Shown here one piece after another: positions 1 through 8,444 of a stretch of 39,258 nt of DNA. The stretch comes from Bacillota bacterium. GTDB taxonomy: Bacteria > Vulcanimicrobiota > JAJTBE01. Each line of letters starts with the position of its first letter. Position 1 is the stretch's first letter. The DNA is taken from positions 1 to 39,258 of the forward strand of contig JAJTBE010000204.1 in the NCBI GenBank assembly GCA_021287065.1, given 5' to 3'. The translations under genes were made by a program, and so were the position numbers. Under the pieces are notes generated by a model. The model was not told where the DNA came from. It searched no databases and was given only the letters and a program-made list of their open reading frames with translations.

Positions 1-456
1 GATTTTATCAGGCGCAGTATCCTTCAAAGATAAACCGCACTGGTTGCAGGTTTCGACAGGATGCTCAATTATGCGGTCAGGATTTTCAGAAAACTGCAGA
101 GTTATACCCTTGCGCCCGGGCTGCCCGCCGGGACGCCTGCCGCTTCGCTCCCGCAGACTCCGCTGAGCAGGAGGCTTCTTCAAACCGTCGCTTGACGGCG
201 GTTTTCCGCTGTTGCTGCTGTCCTTATTGAGCCGAATTTCCAGTTCTCTGACTTTTTCCTTCAGCATCGTATTCTCAGCCCGCAAAGCCTCATTTTCCCG
301 ACGAAGCTCTTCGTTTTCCTTCCGCAGCTCCACAATCTCCTCAAGCAAAGCAAAAACAATGCCCGTAAGAGCCAAAACAGCAGGCGAAGAATCCTTCCTG
401 ATTTCCTCAGAAGCCAAGACCTCTTTAACTTTTTCAATATCTAATGGTTTTCTCAT
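1..456 (-). CDS. IS66-family transposase, N-terminal part (cut by window edge)
   Basis: The reading frame runs off the left end of the window; 152 residues of the N-terminus are visible. Residues about 38-78 form a leucine-zipper-like coiled coil rich in Glu, Arg and Leu. They are followed by NSGKPPSSD (82-90), an RPGGQPG stretch (108-114) and the first half of a zinc site, Cys137-x-x-Cys140. This order (coil, SSKPPSSD-like linker, GGQ.GH-like stretch, zf-IS66) is the standard N-terminus of IS66 TnpC transposases. The catalytic DDE part would lie beyond the window, so intactness cannot be judged. The ATG has no clear Shine-Dalgarno site. I do not see the small TnpB-type partner ORF that many IS66 elements carry upstream, so this may be a TnpC-only derivative or a remnant. 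Confidence 0.85.
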   Translation of the reverse strand, partial: MRKPLDIEKVKEVLASEEIRKDSSPAVLALTGIVFALLEEIVELRKENEELRRENEALRAENTMLKEKVRELEIRLNKDSSNSGKPPSSDGLKKPPAQRSLRERSGRRPGGQPGRKGITLQFSENPDRIIEHPVETCNQCGLSLKDTAPDKI

Positions 457-1038
457 AAGATAATGATTCGACACATCTTTTTAATTCCATGTTTTTTTTA
501 GAAAAATATTTTTATTTTTTTTGGGGGGGGTGAATAGTTACGCAGCAATTACTTTTTTCATAACGAAGCCTTTCTTTAATAAAATTCAATTTCTTTAATC
601 ATGGTATGTTTTATTAATTAAACAATTGGTGTTAAATTACCTTTTTGACTAAATTTATGTTCCTGTTCAGTCTCTGCAAAAAACTAAAACGGTGTAATGA
701 TTTCATGTATGACGCAATGAAAACAGCCATAGGATTTTCCGCAGTAATATGCAACCTGAAATCTCTTTTTAAGTCGCTGAAGTCCGTGTCTTATCTCAGG
801 GAAATGTGGTGAATAGAGATTGTGTAAAAACTCATATTGAGATTGAATTGGAGGTTTTGTAAGAACCTGTCTCAATAGTTTTTTGTAAGGAAATATAAAA
901 GAGGCTGTCCTGAAAGCCTGTTAGGTTGGATAACCGTGCAAAACTGCGATTACCGGCAAAGTTGAAGCTTTGCGCCACTTGTTGGGACTTTCGGGACAGC
1001 CTCTTTTTGATATTTCAACCAAAAATTGGCTTAATTAC
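457..1038. other. Gene-free AT-rich gap beside the IS66 fragment
   Basis: There is no convincing gene here. The stretch begins with AT-rich DNA, including a T8G8 homopolymer junction near 516-531, and ends with the inverted-repeat element at 897-1007. A 63-codon minus-strand frame (684-875) starts with TTG, has no good ribosome site and no recognisable domain, so I do not call it. The mix of IS66 end, homopolymers and a MITE-like element looks like a decayed mobile-element landing zone. That reading is inference. Confidence 0.5.
897..1007. repeat. MITE-like element or large stem-loop with 20-base terminal inverted repeats
   Basis: The left arm (897-916) and the right arm (988-1007) match 19 of 20 bases when one is reverse-complemented; both carry the core GAGGCTGTCC. 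The 71 bases between them are non-coding. Ends beginning GAGGCTGTC resemble terminal repeats seen in IS5/IS1182-type elements, so a MITE is plausible. The same arms flanked by A/T runs would also form a strong hairpin just downstream of the S8 protease stop (1039) and could terminate that transcript. I see no clear target-site duplication. Confidence 0.55.
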
Positions 1039-2400
1039 TTAGGGTTTCTGGGGGACGGGCTGTTCCAGGGGTTTTCCCGTTACTTTTTCGAGAGCTTCAA
1101 CAATGTCGAATACTCCGGCTCCCTGATCGAATGCTGATCCTTTGGGAAGTTTGTCTGCGGTTCCCATAATCACACCTTTTACCTCACCGGGTGAAAGTGT
1201 GGGGGCTGCCTGTTTCAGAAGGGCTGTAAGTCCGGCTGCAAAGGGGTTAGCCATTGATGTACCTGACATTGTGGTATAACCGCCGGTGTTTTTGGGTGCG
1301 GTAATATTTACGCCGGGAGTAAGAACATCGGGTTTTACAAGGCCGTCAACAGAGGGTCCGCGGCTTGAGAAATAAGCTACGCCGTCATCTGATCTGTCAA
1401 GGGTTCCCTTATCATCGAGAGCGCCTACTGTAAGAACATGGGGGGCGGTTCCCGGAGTTCCGATGGTTTTGCCGCTGGGTCCTGAATTGCCTGCTGCCAC
1501 ACAGGTGATGATTCCCTTATCAACAGCAGCTTCCACAGCCTGAGCTACGGGGTCGTCTTTATAAGACTGGCTGGCATATCCGCCGAGTGACATGCTGATA
1601 ACATTGATACCGAATTTGTCTTTGTTTTCAACTGCCCACTGGATACCGGAAATAACATCGGAGAAAGCGCCTGAGCCGCTTGAATTGAGAACTTTCACGC
1701 CTACAAGTGATGCTTCCGGGGCTACACCTGAATATTTTCCGCTTGAGGATTTGCCGTCGCCTGCTGCAATACCGGCGCAGTGTGTGCCGTGTCCCTGATC
1801 GTCATAGGCTTCTTCTTTTTTATTTACAAAATCCTTAAATCCGATAATTCTTTCTTTCATATCGGGATGCTGGGCGATACCTGTATCGATTACGCAAATT
1901 GTGATTCCTTTACCTTTGTATCCTGCTGCCCAGGCTTTGTCCACATTGAGGGTTTTGCCGGCAACATCCATCAGTGCACTGACTTCATTGTCTTTTTTGT
2001 CAACGGGTTCGATAAAATGAACCTGTTCGTCGAGAAAAACCCTGATGTCTTTTGTTGAAGCATCGAGCTGAGGCATTACGCCCATCTGTGAGCCGGGGTC
2101 GATTTCTGCAGCGAAACCGCCGATGAGAGGCAGGTCAGCTTTAATATTGTTGTTAGGGTTTTCGAGGAGTTTCTGCTTCATCTGCTCAAGCTTTTCAGGA
2201 TCGCTGGCTTTAATAATAACGCCGAGTTTGCCTGATGCATTGAGGTCTTTGTTTGAATATCTGAGTCCCTGAAGAGTAACCTGATCTTTAGGTTCTTCTT
2301 CTGTCTTTTTAGCCTGACCTTCTTTGCCATAATTGCCTGAAACACCTACATGAGAAGCATTTCTGGTTAAATCTGTAATACCAGGTCTAATTCCGTCCAC
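1039..2400 (-). CDS. Subtilisin-like serine protease (S8 family) with N-terminal pro-region
   Basis: A 453-residue peptidase S8 protein with all catalytic positions: Asp172 (VIDTG), His204 (GHGTHCAG), oxyanion Asn305 (AAGN) and Ser382 (GTSMANP). Residues about 55-132 look like an inhibitor_I9-type propeptide, followed by the catalytic domain from about 150 to 440. The start is GTG, chosen because AGGAGGT lies 8 bases upstream; there is no in-frame ATG nearby. No N-terminal signal peptide or membrane segment is visible: the first 40 residues are polar and low in hydrophobics. Export by a standard Sec signal is therefore not supported, and the enzyme may be intracellular or exported another way. 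The gene stands alone, with a MITE-like hairpin behind it. Confidence 0.93.
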   Translation of the reverse strand: MDGIRPGITDLTRNASHVGVSGNYGKEGQAKKTEEEPKDQVTLQGLRYSNKDLNASGKLGVIIKASDPEKLEQMKQKLLENPNNNIKADLPLIGGFAAEIDPGSQMGVMPQLDASTKDIRVFLDEQVHFIEPVDKKDNEVSALMDVAGKTLNVDKAWAAGYKGKGITICVIDTGIAQHPDMKERIIGFKDFVNKKEEAYDDQGHGTHCAGIAAGDGKSSSGKYSGVAPEASLVGVKVLNSSGSGAFSDVISGIQWAVENKDKFGINVISMSLGGYASQSYKDDPVAQAVEAAVDKGIITCVAAGNSGPSGKTIGTPGTAPHVLTVGALDDKGTLDRSDDGVAYFSSRGPSVDGLVKPDVLTPGVNITAPKNTGGYTTMSGTSMANPFAAGLTALLKQAAPTLSPGEVKGVIMGTADKLPKGSAFDQGAGVFDIVEALEKVTGKPLEQPVPQKP

Positions 2401-2443
2401 TAAACCTACCTCCTGAGTTAATTTTTATAATACTTCATCAAAT

Positions 2444-2473
2444 ATTTTACCAGATATTTACACACGCGGTAAA
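2444..2473 (-). promoter_or_regulatory. Candidate sigma-70 promoter for the S8 protease
   Basis: Read on the minus strand, TTTACC (2473-2468) and TAAAAT (2449-2444) are separated by 18 bases. This lies about 45 bases before the GTG start at 2400. It matches four of six and five of six bases of the -35 and -10 consensus. The region is AT-rich, so chance matches are likely. Confidence 0.3.
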
Positions 2474-2531
2474 GCAAAGTTTGTTACAAATTTGTTAACT
2501 TGTTTTCATTAAATTCATGCAAAAATCATTA

Positions 2532-3422
2532 TCAGGAAAACTGCATGATTTTATATCCCTGTCCGTTATGAAAAAACAGATTATGGGCTGACTTGCCATT
2601 TATTTCCTTTGATGTGTTTCTGTGTGAGTGTCCGAAAAATATGTCCGTAATCTGTGGAAAGCTGAACAGAAATTCACCTGTTTTTTCACTGCCGAGGTAT
2701 GCTCTGTGGAAACCCCACATTGGGTCGGGAATGTCGGGGACAAATGAGGCAAAGGGAAGATGATGCATTACGGCGATTATGCGTTCGGAACCGGGAAGAA
2801 CCGATTCAATATCTTTTTTCAGTCTGTCGTGGCAGTAATCGAGGAAAGAATAGTCGGTAAAATCCCATTTCACAAAATTCCTGTCCTGCCAGGTGCTGAG
2901 CCTCCATTTTTCTCCATCGGGTGAAATTCTGCACTGTTTACCTTCGTAGTGTTCAGGTGTTATTTCATTCCAGCGGAAGCTCTGCGGTTCGCTGCTGAAA
3001 CGGAAATAGTATTCCTGAAACATTCTGCTCAGGTTTTCAGGCACAAAGCGGAAACTGTAATCGTACCATCCGATGGATCCGACAAATGCGGTTTTGCCTA
3101 TAACAACGGGGTTTCCATCCAGAAAATGGCAGTTTGTTTCTTTTGTAAGCTCAGGAATTTTTTCTGTGAGAAGGTTGAAGGAGCTTTCTGTTTTTGTCCA
3201 GATGTCATGATTTCCGGCGGTGAAAAGGACGCCGCCTTCAAAATTTCGGAAAAGCTCAATCAGTTCGGGAAATTCATTGTGGGTGGCTCCTCTTGTAGCC
3301 AAATCTCCGGCTATTACAATATAATCCACGGATTGTCCATTCATATTTTCGATAAAGGAAAGAATATCATCCTTACCGGTGAGGTTGCCGTAATGGAGAT
3401 CGGCTGTAAAGGCAAATTTCAT
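2532..3422 (-). CDS. Calcineurin-like metallophosphoesterase
   Basis: A 296-residue cytoplasmic protein with the ordered metal-binding motifs of the calcineurin-like phosphoesterase superfamily: Asp8-x-His10 (ADLHYG), Asp40 (AGDL), Asn71-His72-Asp73 (GNHD), His220-His221 (MHHLPF) and Gly264-His265-x-His267 (GHSH). The middle (about 115-205) is an aromatic-rich insertion, with many Trp, Tyr and Phe, typical of bacterial members of unknown substrate. The ATG directly follows the stop codon of the upstream TPR/zinc-ribbon gene with no spacer, so it is the last gene of the long minus-strand run and probably translationally coupled. The substrate (nucleotide, phosphoprotein or phosphodiester) cannot be told from sequence. 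Confidence 0.88.
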   Translation of the reverse strand: MKFAFTADLHYGNLTGKDDILSFIENMNGQSVDYIVIAGDLATRGATHNEFPELIELFRNFEGGVLFTAGNHDIWTKTESSFNLLTEKIPELTKETNCHFLDGNPVVIGKTAFVGSIGWYDYSFRFVPENLSRMFQEYYFRFSSEPQSFRWNEITPEHYEGKQCRISPDGEKWRLSTWQDRNFVKWDFTDYSFLDYCHDRLKKDIESVLPGSERIIAVMHHLPFASFVPDIPDPMWGFHRAYLGSEKTGEFLFSFPQITDIFFGHSHRNTSKEINGKSAHNLFFHNGQGYKIMQFS

Positions 3423-4982
3423 TTATCTGAGGCCCTTTCCGCAGCGGGGGCACAATGCGGAACCGTCACGGACTATTTTTCCGCACGAGCATACTACCGG
3501 GGTCATAAACACCGTCAGACCTCTCTTAAAAGGCTTCACCTGCGGAGGGGCGCTGAAAGTATCATCTGAACTTTCATCACCGCCTGCCGGCATTTCCGGT
3601 TTCACAGTCAGTCCGCATCTTGTGCAGAATTTTGACCCGGGTTTGTTATTAAACCCGCAGCTGCAGTATCTGATTCTTTCATTTTCACCGGACATTCCGT
3701 CAACTTTGGGATTTACAGTTGTTTTACCGGAATATTCAGTTACATCCTGGATCCTTGTTTCACCTGATGCAGAATCGGACATAGCTTCGAGAGCGGTTTT
3801 ATCTCTTAATTGATTGAAATAGTCCTGATTATCGGAAGCGGGTCTTCTGCCTCTTTCCTCCTGAGTAATTTTGGAATAACCGCCTGAGGTTTTCCTGAAG
3901 GGAACTGTTTCCTTACGGTGCTGATCTCCACCGATTTTTCCCGCGAAATCATCGGATTCTGATGTGTCAAAGTCCGGTTCGTTAAGAAAGGTTGTGCTTT
4001 TTGCCGCTATTGTATCTCCGGTGAAATCAGATTCAGGATGTTTTACCGATCTGATTTTTTCCTCAGCGCGTTTTTTTCTGTTTGCCGACACTTTAATCAC
4101 AATTATTATACCAAGTATGAACACAACAAGGGCAATGATGGTTGTAACCGTTATTTTATTGAAATCGGCAGAAGAATTTTTCTCCGGCAGAGCTTCATCA
4201 TCGTCAGTGGGAATCCACAAGGTATTTTTTGCCGAAGGCGCTAAAGCTGCTGTGGCTGTCTGTGAAGCTATGGGAGAAGGGGAAGCGTTTTCAGGCGCTG
4301 GTGATGAAGGCGCAGATGTTTCGACAGGGGCTGAAGCGGCGGTAGATGTTGCTGCCGGTGAAGCGTCATGAAGTTCATCGGGAATGGGAGTGCCGCCCTG
4401 ATTGAATGGTGCGCCGGCAACATCAGGGGATTCAAGTTTCTTTATTGATTCATTGAGATGCTCGTATTTGTCGGGATTAATTTTTACAGCCTGTTTATAA
4501 ATGGCTGCTGCCTTCTCATACTCCCCTGCCCCTTCGCAGGCTTTGCCAAGCAGGAAAAATATATCCGCATCCTGAGGAAACTTATTAGCAGCTTCGTTTA
4601 ACTTGAAAGTGGCATTTTTATAATCGCCTTTTTTCAGATAACATTCGCCTACGGCAACAAAAGCTTTTTTGTAGTTTGAATCAATATCAAGAGCGATATA
4701 AAGCGCATCAAGAGCTTTATCATACTGTCCCAGAACAATAAGGGTATTTCCCTGTTCAAGCCAGGCTTGTTTCATATCAGGATTTGCTTCTGCCGCTTTT
4801 TTATAAAAAGTGAGAGCTTCGCTGTATTTTCCGTTTTTGAAGCTTTTCTGCCCTTTATTATAAAATATTTCCGCTTTATCGGCTGCGTATGCAATTCCGG
4901 TAAAAATAGCAAGAAAAGCTAAAAGTGCAGTTAACCGGGTACGGAATATAATCCTGAAATTCAACACAATAACCTCTTTCAT
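3423..4982 (-). CDS. Membrane protein: signal, TPR repeats, Ala/Ser/Pro linker, TM helix, two C-terminal zinc ribbons
   Basis: A 519-residue protein I do not recognise as a named family. Residues 1-33 are a signal or anchor segment. Residues 36-185 hold about four tetratricopeptide repeats with canonical G-Y-A-P spacing. Residues 187-255 are a low-complexity Ala/Ser/Pro linker, and 278-297 are a strong transmembrane helix followed by a basic stop-transfer stretch (NRKKR). The tail carries two four-cysteine ribbons: Cys440/442/453/456 and Cys498/500/511/514. Topology inferred from these parts puts the TPRs outside the membrane and the ribbons in the cytoplasm. The start ATG overlaps the previous gene's stop as ATGA, indicating translational coupling with the PEGA protein upstream. 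A role as a transmembrane scaffold is inference. Confidence 0.85.
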   Translation of the reverse strand: MKEVIVLNFRIIFRTRLTALLAFLAIFTGIAYAADKAEIFYNKGQKSFKNGKYSEALTFYKKAAEANPDMKQAWLEQGNTLIVLGQYDKALDALYIALDIDSNYKKAFVAVGECYLKKGDYKNATFKLNEAANKFPQDADIFFLLGKACEGAGEYEKAAAIYKQAVKINPDKYEHLNESIKKLESPDVAGAPFNQGGTPIPDELHDASPAATSTAASAPVETSAPSSPAPENASPSPIASQTATAALAPSAKNTLWIPTDDDEALPEKNSSADFNKITVTTIIALVVFILGIIIVIKVSANRKKRAEEKIRSVKHPESDFTGDTIAAKSTTFLNEPDFDTSESDDFAGKIGGDQHRKETVPFRKTSGGYSKITQEERGRRPASDNQDYFNQLRDKTALEAMSDSASGETRIQDVTEYSGKTTVNPKVDGMSGENERIRYCSCGFNNKPGSKFCTRCGLTVKPEMPAGGDESSDDTFSAPPQVKPFKRGLTVFMTPVVCSCGKIVRDGSALCPRCGKGLR

Positions 4983-5500
4983 TGCTCATCGAGCAATAAT
5001 CTGACAATTCTCTTCTGACCGGCTAAAATTATAGCTCCGATGGAAGTATCCTCAAATCCGCTGTATTTGATTACAAGGGGGTAAGAACCAGGCTTATCGT
5101 TTATGGTTACAGGGGTTTTTCCGAGAAATTTGCCCTTAAACCATACTTCAGCCCCTGCAGGTTCACTTTCTATGATAAAAACTCCCGGTTCCGGAGATGG
5201 TTCTTCATAAGCGGGACCTGATTCATCTTTATAATCATTATTCCGCGGTGCATATCTGACAGGCGCCTGCCTTACAGGCTGATAATAACTGGGTGCGGGG
5301 GCAGAGGCAGGAGCCGGAGCTGCAGCGGGGGCAGGAGCTGTCTGTTTTGACTTTTGCCTTGCTCTTTCGAGCTTAGCTTTCGCCTTTTTCTGCCTGTCCA
5401 GTTCTTCAGGCGGAATATTCTGGTTACCCGCAGCAAGAAGAGGAGCTGCTAAAAAAGCAAAAGCTGTAAGAATCAGCAAAACAATCTTTCTGAAGTTCAT
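4979..5500 (-). CDS. Secreted PEGA-domain protein
   Basis: A 173-residue protein with an N-terminal signal peptide (hydrophobic 6-23, likely cleavage after LLAA). Next come a charged Lys/Arg-rich stretch (34-53), an Ala/Pro-rich linker (55-70), a Tyr/Arg/Pro-rich segment, and a PEGA domain at about 106-172 (ESEPAGAEVW, then a GKTP turn). PEGA domains are beta-sandwich modules found in bacterial surface and S-layer-associated proteins. The ATG has a good GGGAGG site and starts one base after the stop of the PEGA/redoxin gene. Its own stop overlaps the TPR/zinc-ribbon gene start, so the three are probably made together. Molecular role unknown. Confidence 0.85.
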   Translation of the reverse strand: MNFRKIVLLILTAFAFLAAPLLAAGNQNIPPEELDRQKKAKAKLERARQKSKQTAPAPAAAPAPASAPAPSYYQPVRQAPVRYAPRNNDYKDESGPAYEEPSPEPGVFIIESEPAGAEVWFKGKFLGKTPVTINDKPGSYPLVIKYSGFEDTSIGAIILAGQKRIVRLLLDEQ

Positions 5501-5501
5501 G

Positions 5502-6767
5502 TTAGTCCTCCCTTTGCAGATAATCTATCCGTTTGTAAAGAGGCAGCATATTCCAGGTTCCTCTTTTTATATACCTTACATTACCTTTTCTGTCAATTAA
5601 CACCCACATCGGAACAGCATCACTTACAAAATATTGTGCAGCAACACCTGTGGTGTCGAATACCACGGGGAAATCATATACTTTTGTCCTCAGAAAGTTT
5701 TCTGCTGTTACCCTGCGGTTTCCCTTTGCAGCAATACAGATTGCCACCGGCACAAACTGATCGGAATGATCCTGATAAAGCAGGGCGATCTCATCCAAAT
5801 CCTTTTTGCAGAAAGCAAATGATGCGTCAAAGAAATAGATTAAGACCACTTTGGTTCCAAACATTTTTGCGGAGCTGTATAAATCTCCGGTTCTGTCCCT
5901 TAGCTGGAAACCCGGAGCTTTTTTGTTGATAAGATTACGCTGCGGAGTGCCCGAATAATCCGGTATGGTCCATTCCTTAATTTTCCACTCACCACCCTGA
6001 CTTATGGGGGCTGATTCCACATCCACCCTTGCAGAATCGGAAGTGATGCTCGTGGTTACTTTCTGCACCGTCGAATCCACATCAGCGGCAAAATCCTGAT
6101 AAGCTCTTTTTCTGAACGGGTCAATCTCCGAGGGTCTCGGTTTGGAGGAAAGGGATCTTGTATGGGTGTATTTTCTTTCGAATATGTTCTTTTTTCTGAA
6201 ATAGTCGTAAACATAAGTGTTCAGAACTAAAGCTGTCTCTTTAGATGCTCCGTATTCCGTCTGATATTTAAGGCTTATGAAATAGTCAAGGTTGTATTTC
6301 TTTTTTATACCATCGAGTTTCAGTTCCCTGAAATCTTCTTTGAATACCGGGACAAAAACCACATTTTTATCGGACGAAGCTAAATCAAAGGCGATTACAG
6401 AATAACTCCCCCCTGAAGAATCATCGTCGGCAAAGGAATCTTCTATAAGCCACCCTATGCGGATTTCATCTGAGAAACGGAAACTTACGGTTTCCATATA
6501 GCCTTCACGGACAGTTACAGTTTTTCCAAGGTTTTTGCCTGCTCTTCTCACTTCAATTCTGTATTCACCGGGGGTACAGTCGTTTTTGGTGAAAGGGGTT
6601 CGCCCTGCCAGAACATCATCAATAAAGACATCAGAACCTTCAGGATTGCTCAAAACCTGCAGGCTTCCCTTTTCGGCGGCTTCAGCATATTGTGATCCGG
6701 CTGCAGACAGTAAAACAAAGGCTGTCAGGAATATCGCAAGGCAAAAAATCAAGCGGCAATTTTTCAT
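5502..6767 (-). CDS. Secreted PEGA + thioredoxin-like (redoxin/TlpA-type) protein lacking the CxxC pair
   Basis: A 421-residue protein with a signal peptide (1-30), a PEGA domain at about 34-98 (LSNPEGSDVFID, GRTPF), and an unassigned alpha/beta-looking middle region (100-260). Residues 280-421 form a thioredoxin-fold redoxin domain recognised by KAPGFQLRD, VVLIYFFDAS and the cis-proline loop AVPMWVLID (Pro386). Aligned by eye with TlpA/ResA proteins, the active-site WCxxC position reads SFAFC: the first, nucleophilic Cys is Phe317 and only Cys320 remains. A normal disulfide reductase reaction is therefore unlikely. It sits upstream of the second PEGA gene in the same run. A scaffold or sensor role is inference. 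Confidence 0.82.
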   Translation of the reverse strand: MKNCRLIFCLAIFLTAFVLLSAAGSQYAEAAEKGSLQVLSNPEGSDVFIDDVLAGRTPFTKNDCTPGEYRIEVRRAGKNLGKTVTVREGYMETVSFRFSDEIRIGWLIEDSFADDDSSGGSYSVIAFDLASSDKNVVFVPVFKEDFRELKLDGIKKKYNLDYFISLKYQTEYGASKETALVLNTYVYDYFRKKNIFERKYTHTRSLSSKPRPSEIDPFRKRAYQDFAADVDSTVQKVTTSITSDSARVDVESAPISQGGEWKIKEWTIPDYSGTPQRNLINKKAPGFQLRDRTGDLYSSAKMFGTKVVLIYFFDASFAFCKKDLDEIALLYQDHSDQFVPVAICIAAKGNRRVTAENFLRTKVYDFPVVFDTTGVAAQYFVSDAVPMWVLIDRKGNVRYIKRGTWNMLPLYKRIDYLQRED

Positions 6768-6841
6768 AGTATCACTTCTTCTGTGGTTTTAAATGAATAT
6801 TCTTAAAGCATTACTGCTTTTCCTTGCCGTCTGTAATCTTT

Positions 6842-8443
6842 TTAGCGGTTAATCCAGATTTGTGAAAAGTCGATTAAGCCGTTTTTGTCGGCGGAAAACC
6901 CATTGACCTTTTTATTGAGAACAACGGAAGTATTGTTGAAGTATAACGGCACTATGGGGGAATCATCGGAAATGATTTTCTGAATGGATTCGTAATTCCT
7001 CGCCCTTCTTGATGCATCAGGCTCAAAGCGGCTTGCAGTGAGGAGGGAATGAATTCTGTCGCTTCTGTAAAAACTGATGTTGGTTCCGCCGATTATTGCG
7101 TTATTTCTGTCCCAGTTCATTTCGAAATATGTGTCAGGATCATAATTGATTCCCACAAAACCGGTCAAAGCCAGTTCGTATTCTCCCTGACGGAGTTTTT
7201 CGGTATAAACTTCCCACTTCACGCCTTTCAGGTTTACACGAAGGCCCACTTCCCTGAGACTCTGGGCAATACCTTTCGCCACTCTTTCAGGGTCGGTAAG
7301 GTAAGGACGGGAAACCTTGGGATACCAGAGGTCCACTTCAAATCCCCTCGAATAACCGGCTTTGGCAAACAGCTTTCTTGCCATATCGTGATCAAGGGTG
7401 TAAGCTTTTCCTTCTATGTTCTGTCCCCAGAGGGTTTCGAAGGGAGAAGAAGCCAGAGGCATATTTTCATTTATGTCCCTGAGAATTCGCTTTCTGTCGA
7501 TGGCGTAGTTGAGAGCGACTCTGACATCGCTGTTGTTAAATGGAGCTTTCTGGCAGTTGACCGCAAGAAACGAAAAATTTGTGCCGGGCATAACCGCAAG
7601 TTTGAGATCGGGATATTTTCTCTTTATATTGATATTGTAAATAAAGTCGGTGCTGGGGTTTTCCATCATATCAAACCTGCCCCGTTCCATGTGCCGTCTA
7701 CGGGATTTTTCACCGGGTACAGGTTCGAAGACAAGGCGGTCGATGTAGGGTCTTCCACCCCAGTAGTCTTTGTTGGCTTCGAGAACAAGCCTCTGCCAGC
7801 GGCGCCATTCCACAAAACGAAAAGGTCCTGTTCCTACGGGTAAGTTGCAGAATGTGTCTTTATGGTCGAAAACCGCTCTGGGGCTTACAATGGCAAACTG
7901 AATCGATGAAATATCCTTCAGAAAACGGTAGCTTCTGCTGTAGAGCTTAACCTGAACGGTATAATTATCTATGATTTTGATTTCCCTGATGTTTCCGGGA
8001 TACCCGCCCCACAGGGAGCGGTAATAGATGAAGCTTCCGTATGATGTAATATGAAACGGATGATTGACCAGCATCTGTCTTTCCCAGGAGAACTTAACAG
8101 CTCCTGAATTAAATGTGGTTCCATCGTGGAATTTTACATTTTTGCGGAGAAAGAATGTATATGTTTTCTGGTCTGGTGAAACATCCCAGCCTGAAGCAAG
8201 CAGGGGAATATACCTGTCTCGCATGGAATCATACTTAATGAGAGGTTCGAAGATGGCATTAGCCACCTGTGAAGACTCACTGTCGAGTATAACTCCCGGA
8301 TCGAGTTCGAGAGGCTCCCCCATACTTCCAAATATTAATGTGCCTCCATACCGGGATTGTTCGGCTACAGCCGCCCCGCAGAATATGAAGGCAAATATCA
8401 GTATTGATAACAGGCCGGTTCTGATAAAAAGCGGAATATTCAA
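6842..8443 (-). CDS. Peptide/nickel-type ABC transporter substrate-binding protein (SBP family 5)
   Basis: A 533-residue extracytoplasmic binding protein. It has a Sec signal peptide ending AVA-EQ (about residue 27) and no lipobox cysteine. The family-5 hallmarks are GGTLIFGS near the mature N-terminus, KNVKFHDGTTFNSGAVKFSWER, GTGPFRFVEW and VRVALNYAIDRKRI. DppA/OppA relatives bind oligopeptides, nickel complexes or opines. The start is TTG, with AGGTGG 8 bases upstream and one base after the rpoZ stop, so it appears to be read through from gmk-rpoZ. No permease or ATPase genes of a Dpp/Opp transporter are adjacent. Either they lie elsewhere or this protein works without them. Ligand unknown. 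Confidence 0.9.
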   Translation of the reverse strand: MNIPLFIRTGLLSILIFAFIFCGAAVAEQSRYGGTLIFGSMGEPLELDPGVILDSESSQVANAIFEPLIKYDSMRDRYIPLLASGWDVSPDQKTYTFFLRKNVKFHDGTTFNSGAVKFSWERQMLVNHPFHITSYGSFIYYRSLWGGYPGNIREIKIIDNYTVQVKLYSRSYRFLKDISSIQFAIVSPRAVFDHKDTFCNLPVGTGPFRFVEWRRWQRLVLEANKDYWGGRPYIDRLVFEPVPGEKSRRRHMERGRFDMMENPSTDFIYNINIKRKYPDLKLAVMPGTNFSFLAVNCQKAPFNNSDVRVALNYAIDRKRILRDINENMPLASSPFETLWGQNIEGKAYTLDHDMARKLFAKAGYSRGFEVDLWYPKVSRPYLTDPERVAKGIAQSLREVGLRVNLKGVKWEVYTEKLRQGEYELALTGFVGINYDPDTYFEMNWDRNNAIIGGTNISFYRSDRIHSLLTASRFEPDASRRARNYESIQKIISDDSPIVPLYFNNTSVVLNKKVNGFSADKNGLIDFSQIWINR

Positions 8444-8444
8444 T

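Noticed and set aside
684-875. 63-codon minus-strand open frame in the gap after the IS66 fragment
   Set aside because: TTG start, no ribosome site, no recognisable domain, and it lies in AT-rich DNA beside mobile-element remnants. It could be a decayed transposase piece, but nothing shows it.
4861-4890. A GCCGATAA sigma-28 -10 motif on the minus strand near 4881
   Set aside because: It lies inside the TPR/zinc-ribbon coding sequence (Ala-Asp-Lys codons) and has no TAAA at the right distance.
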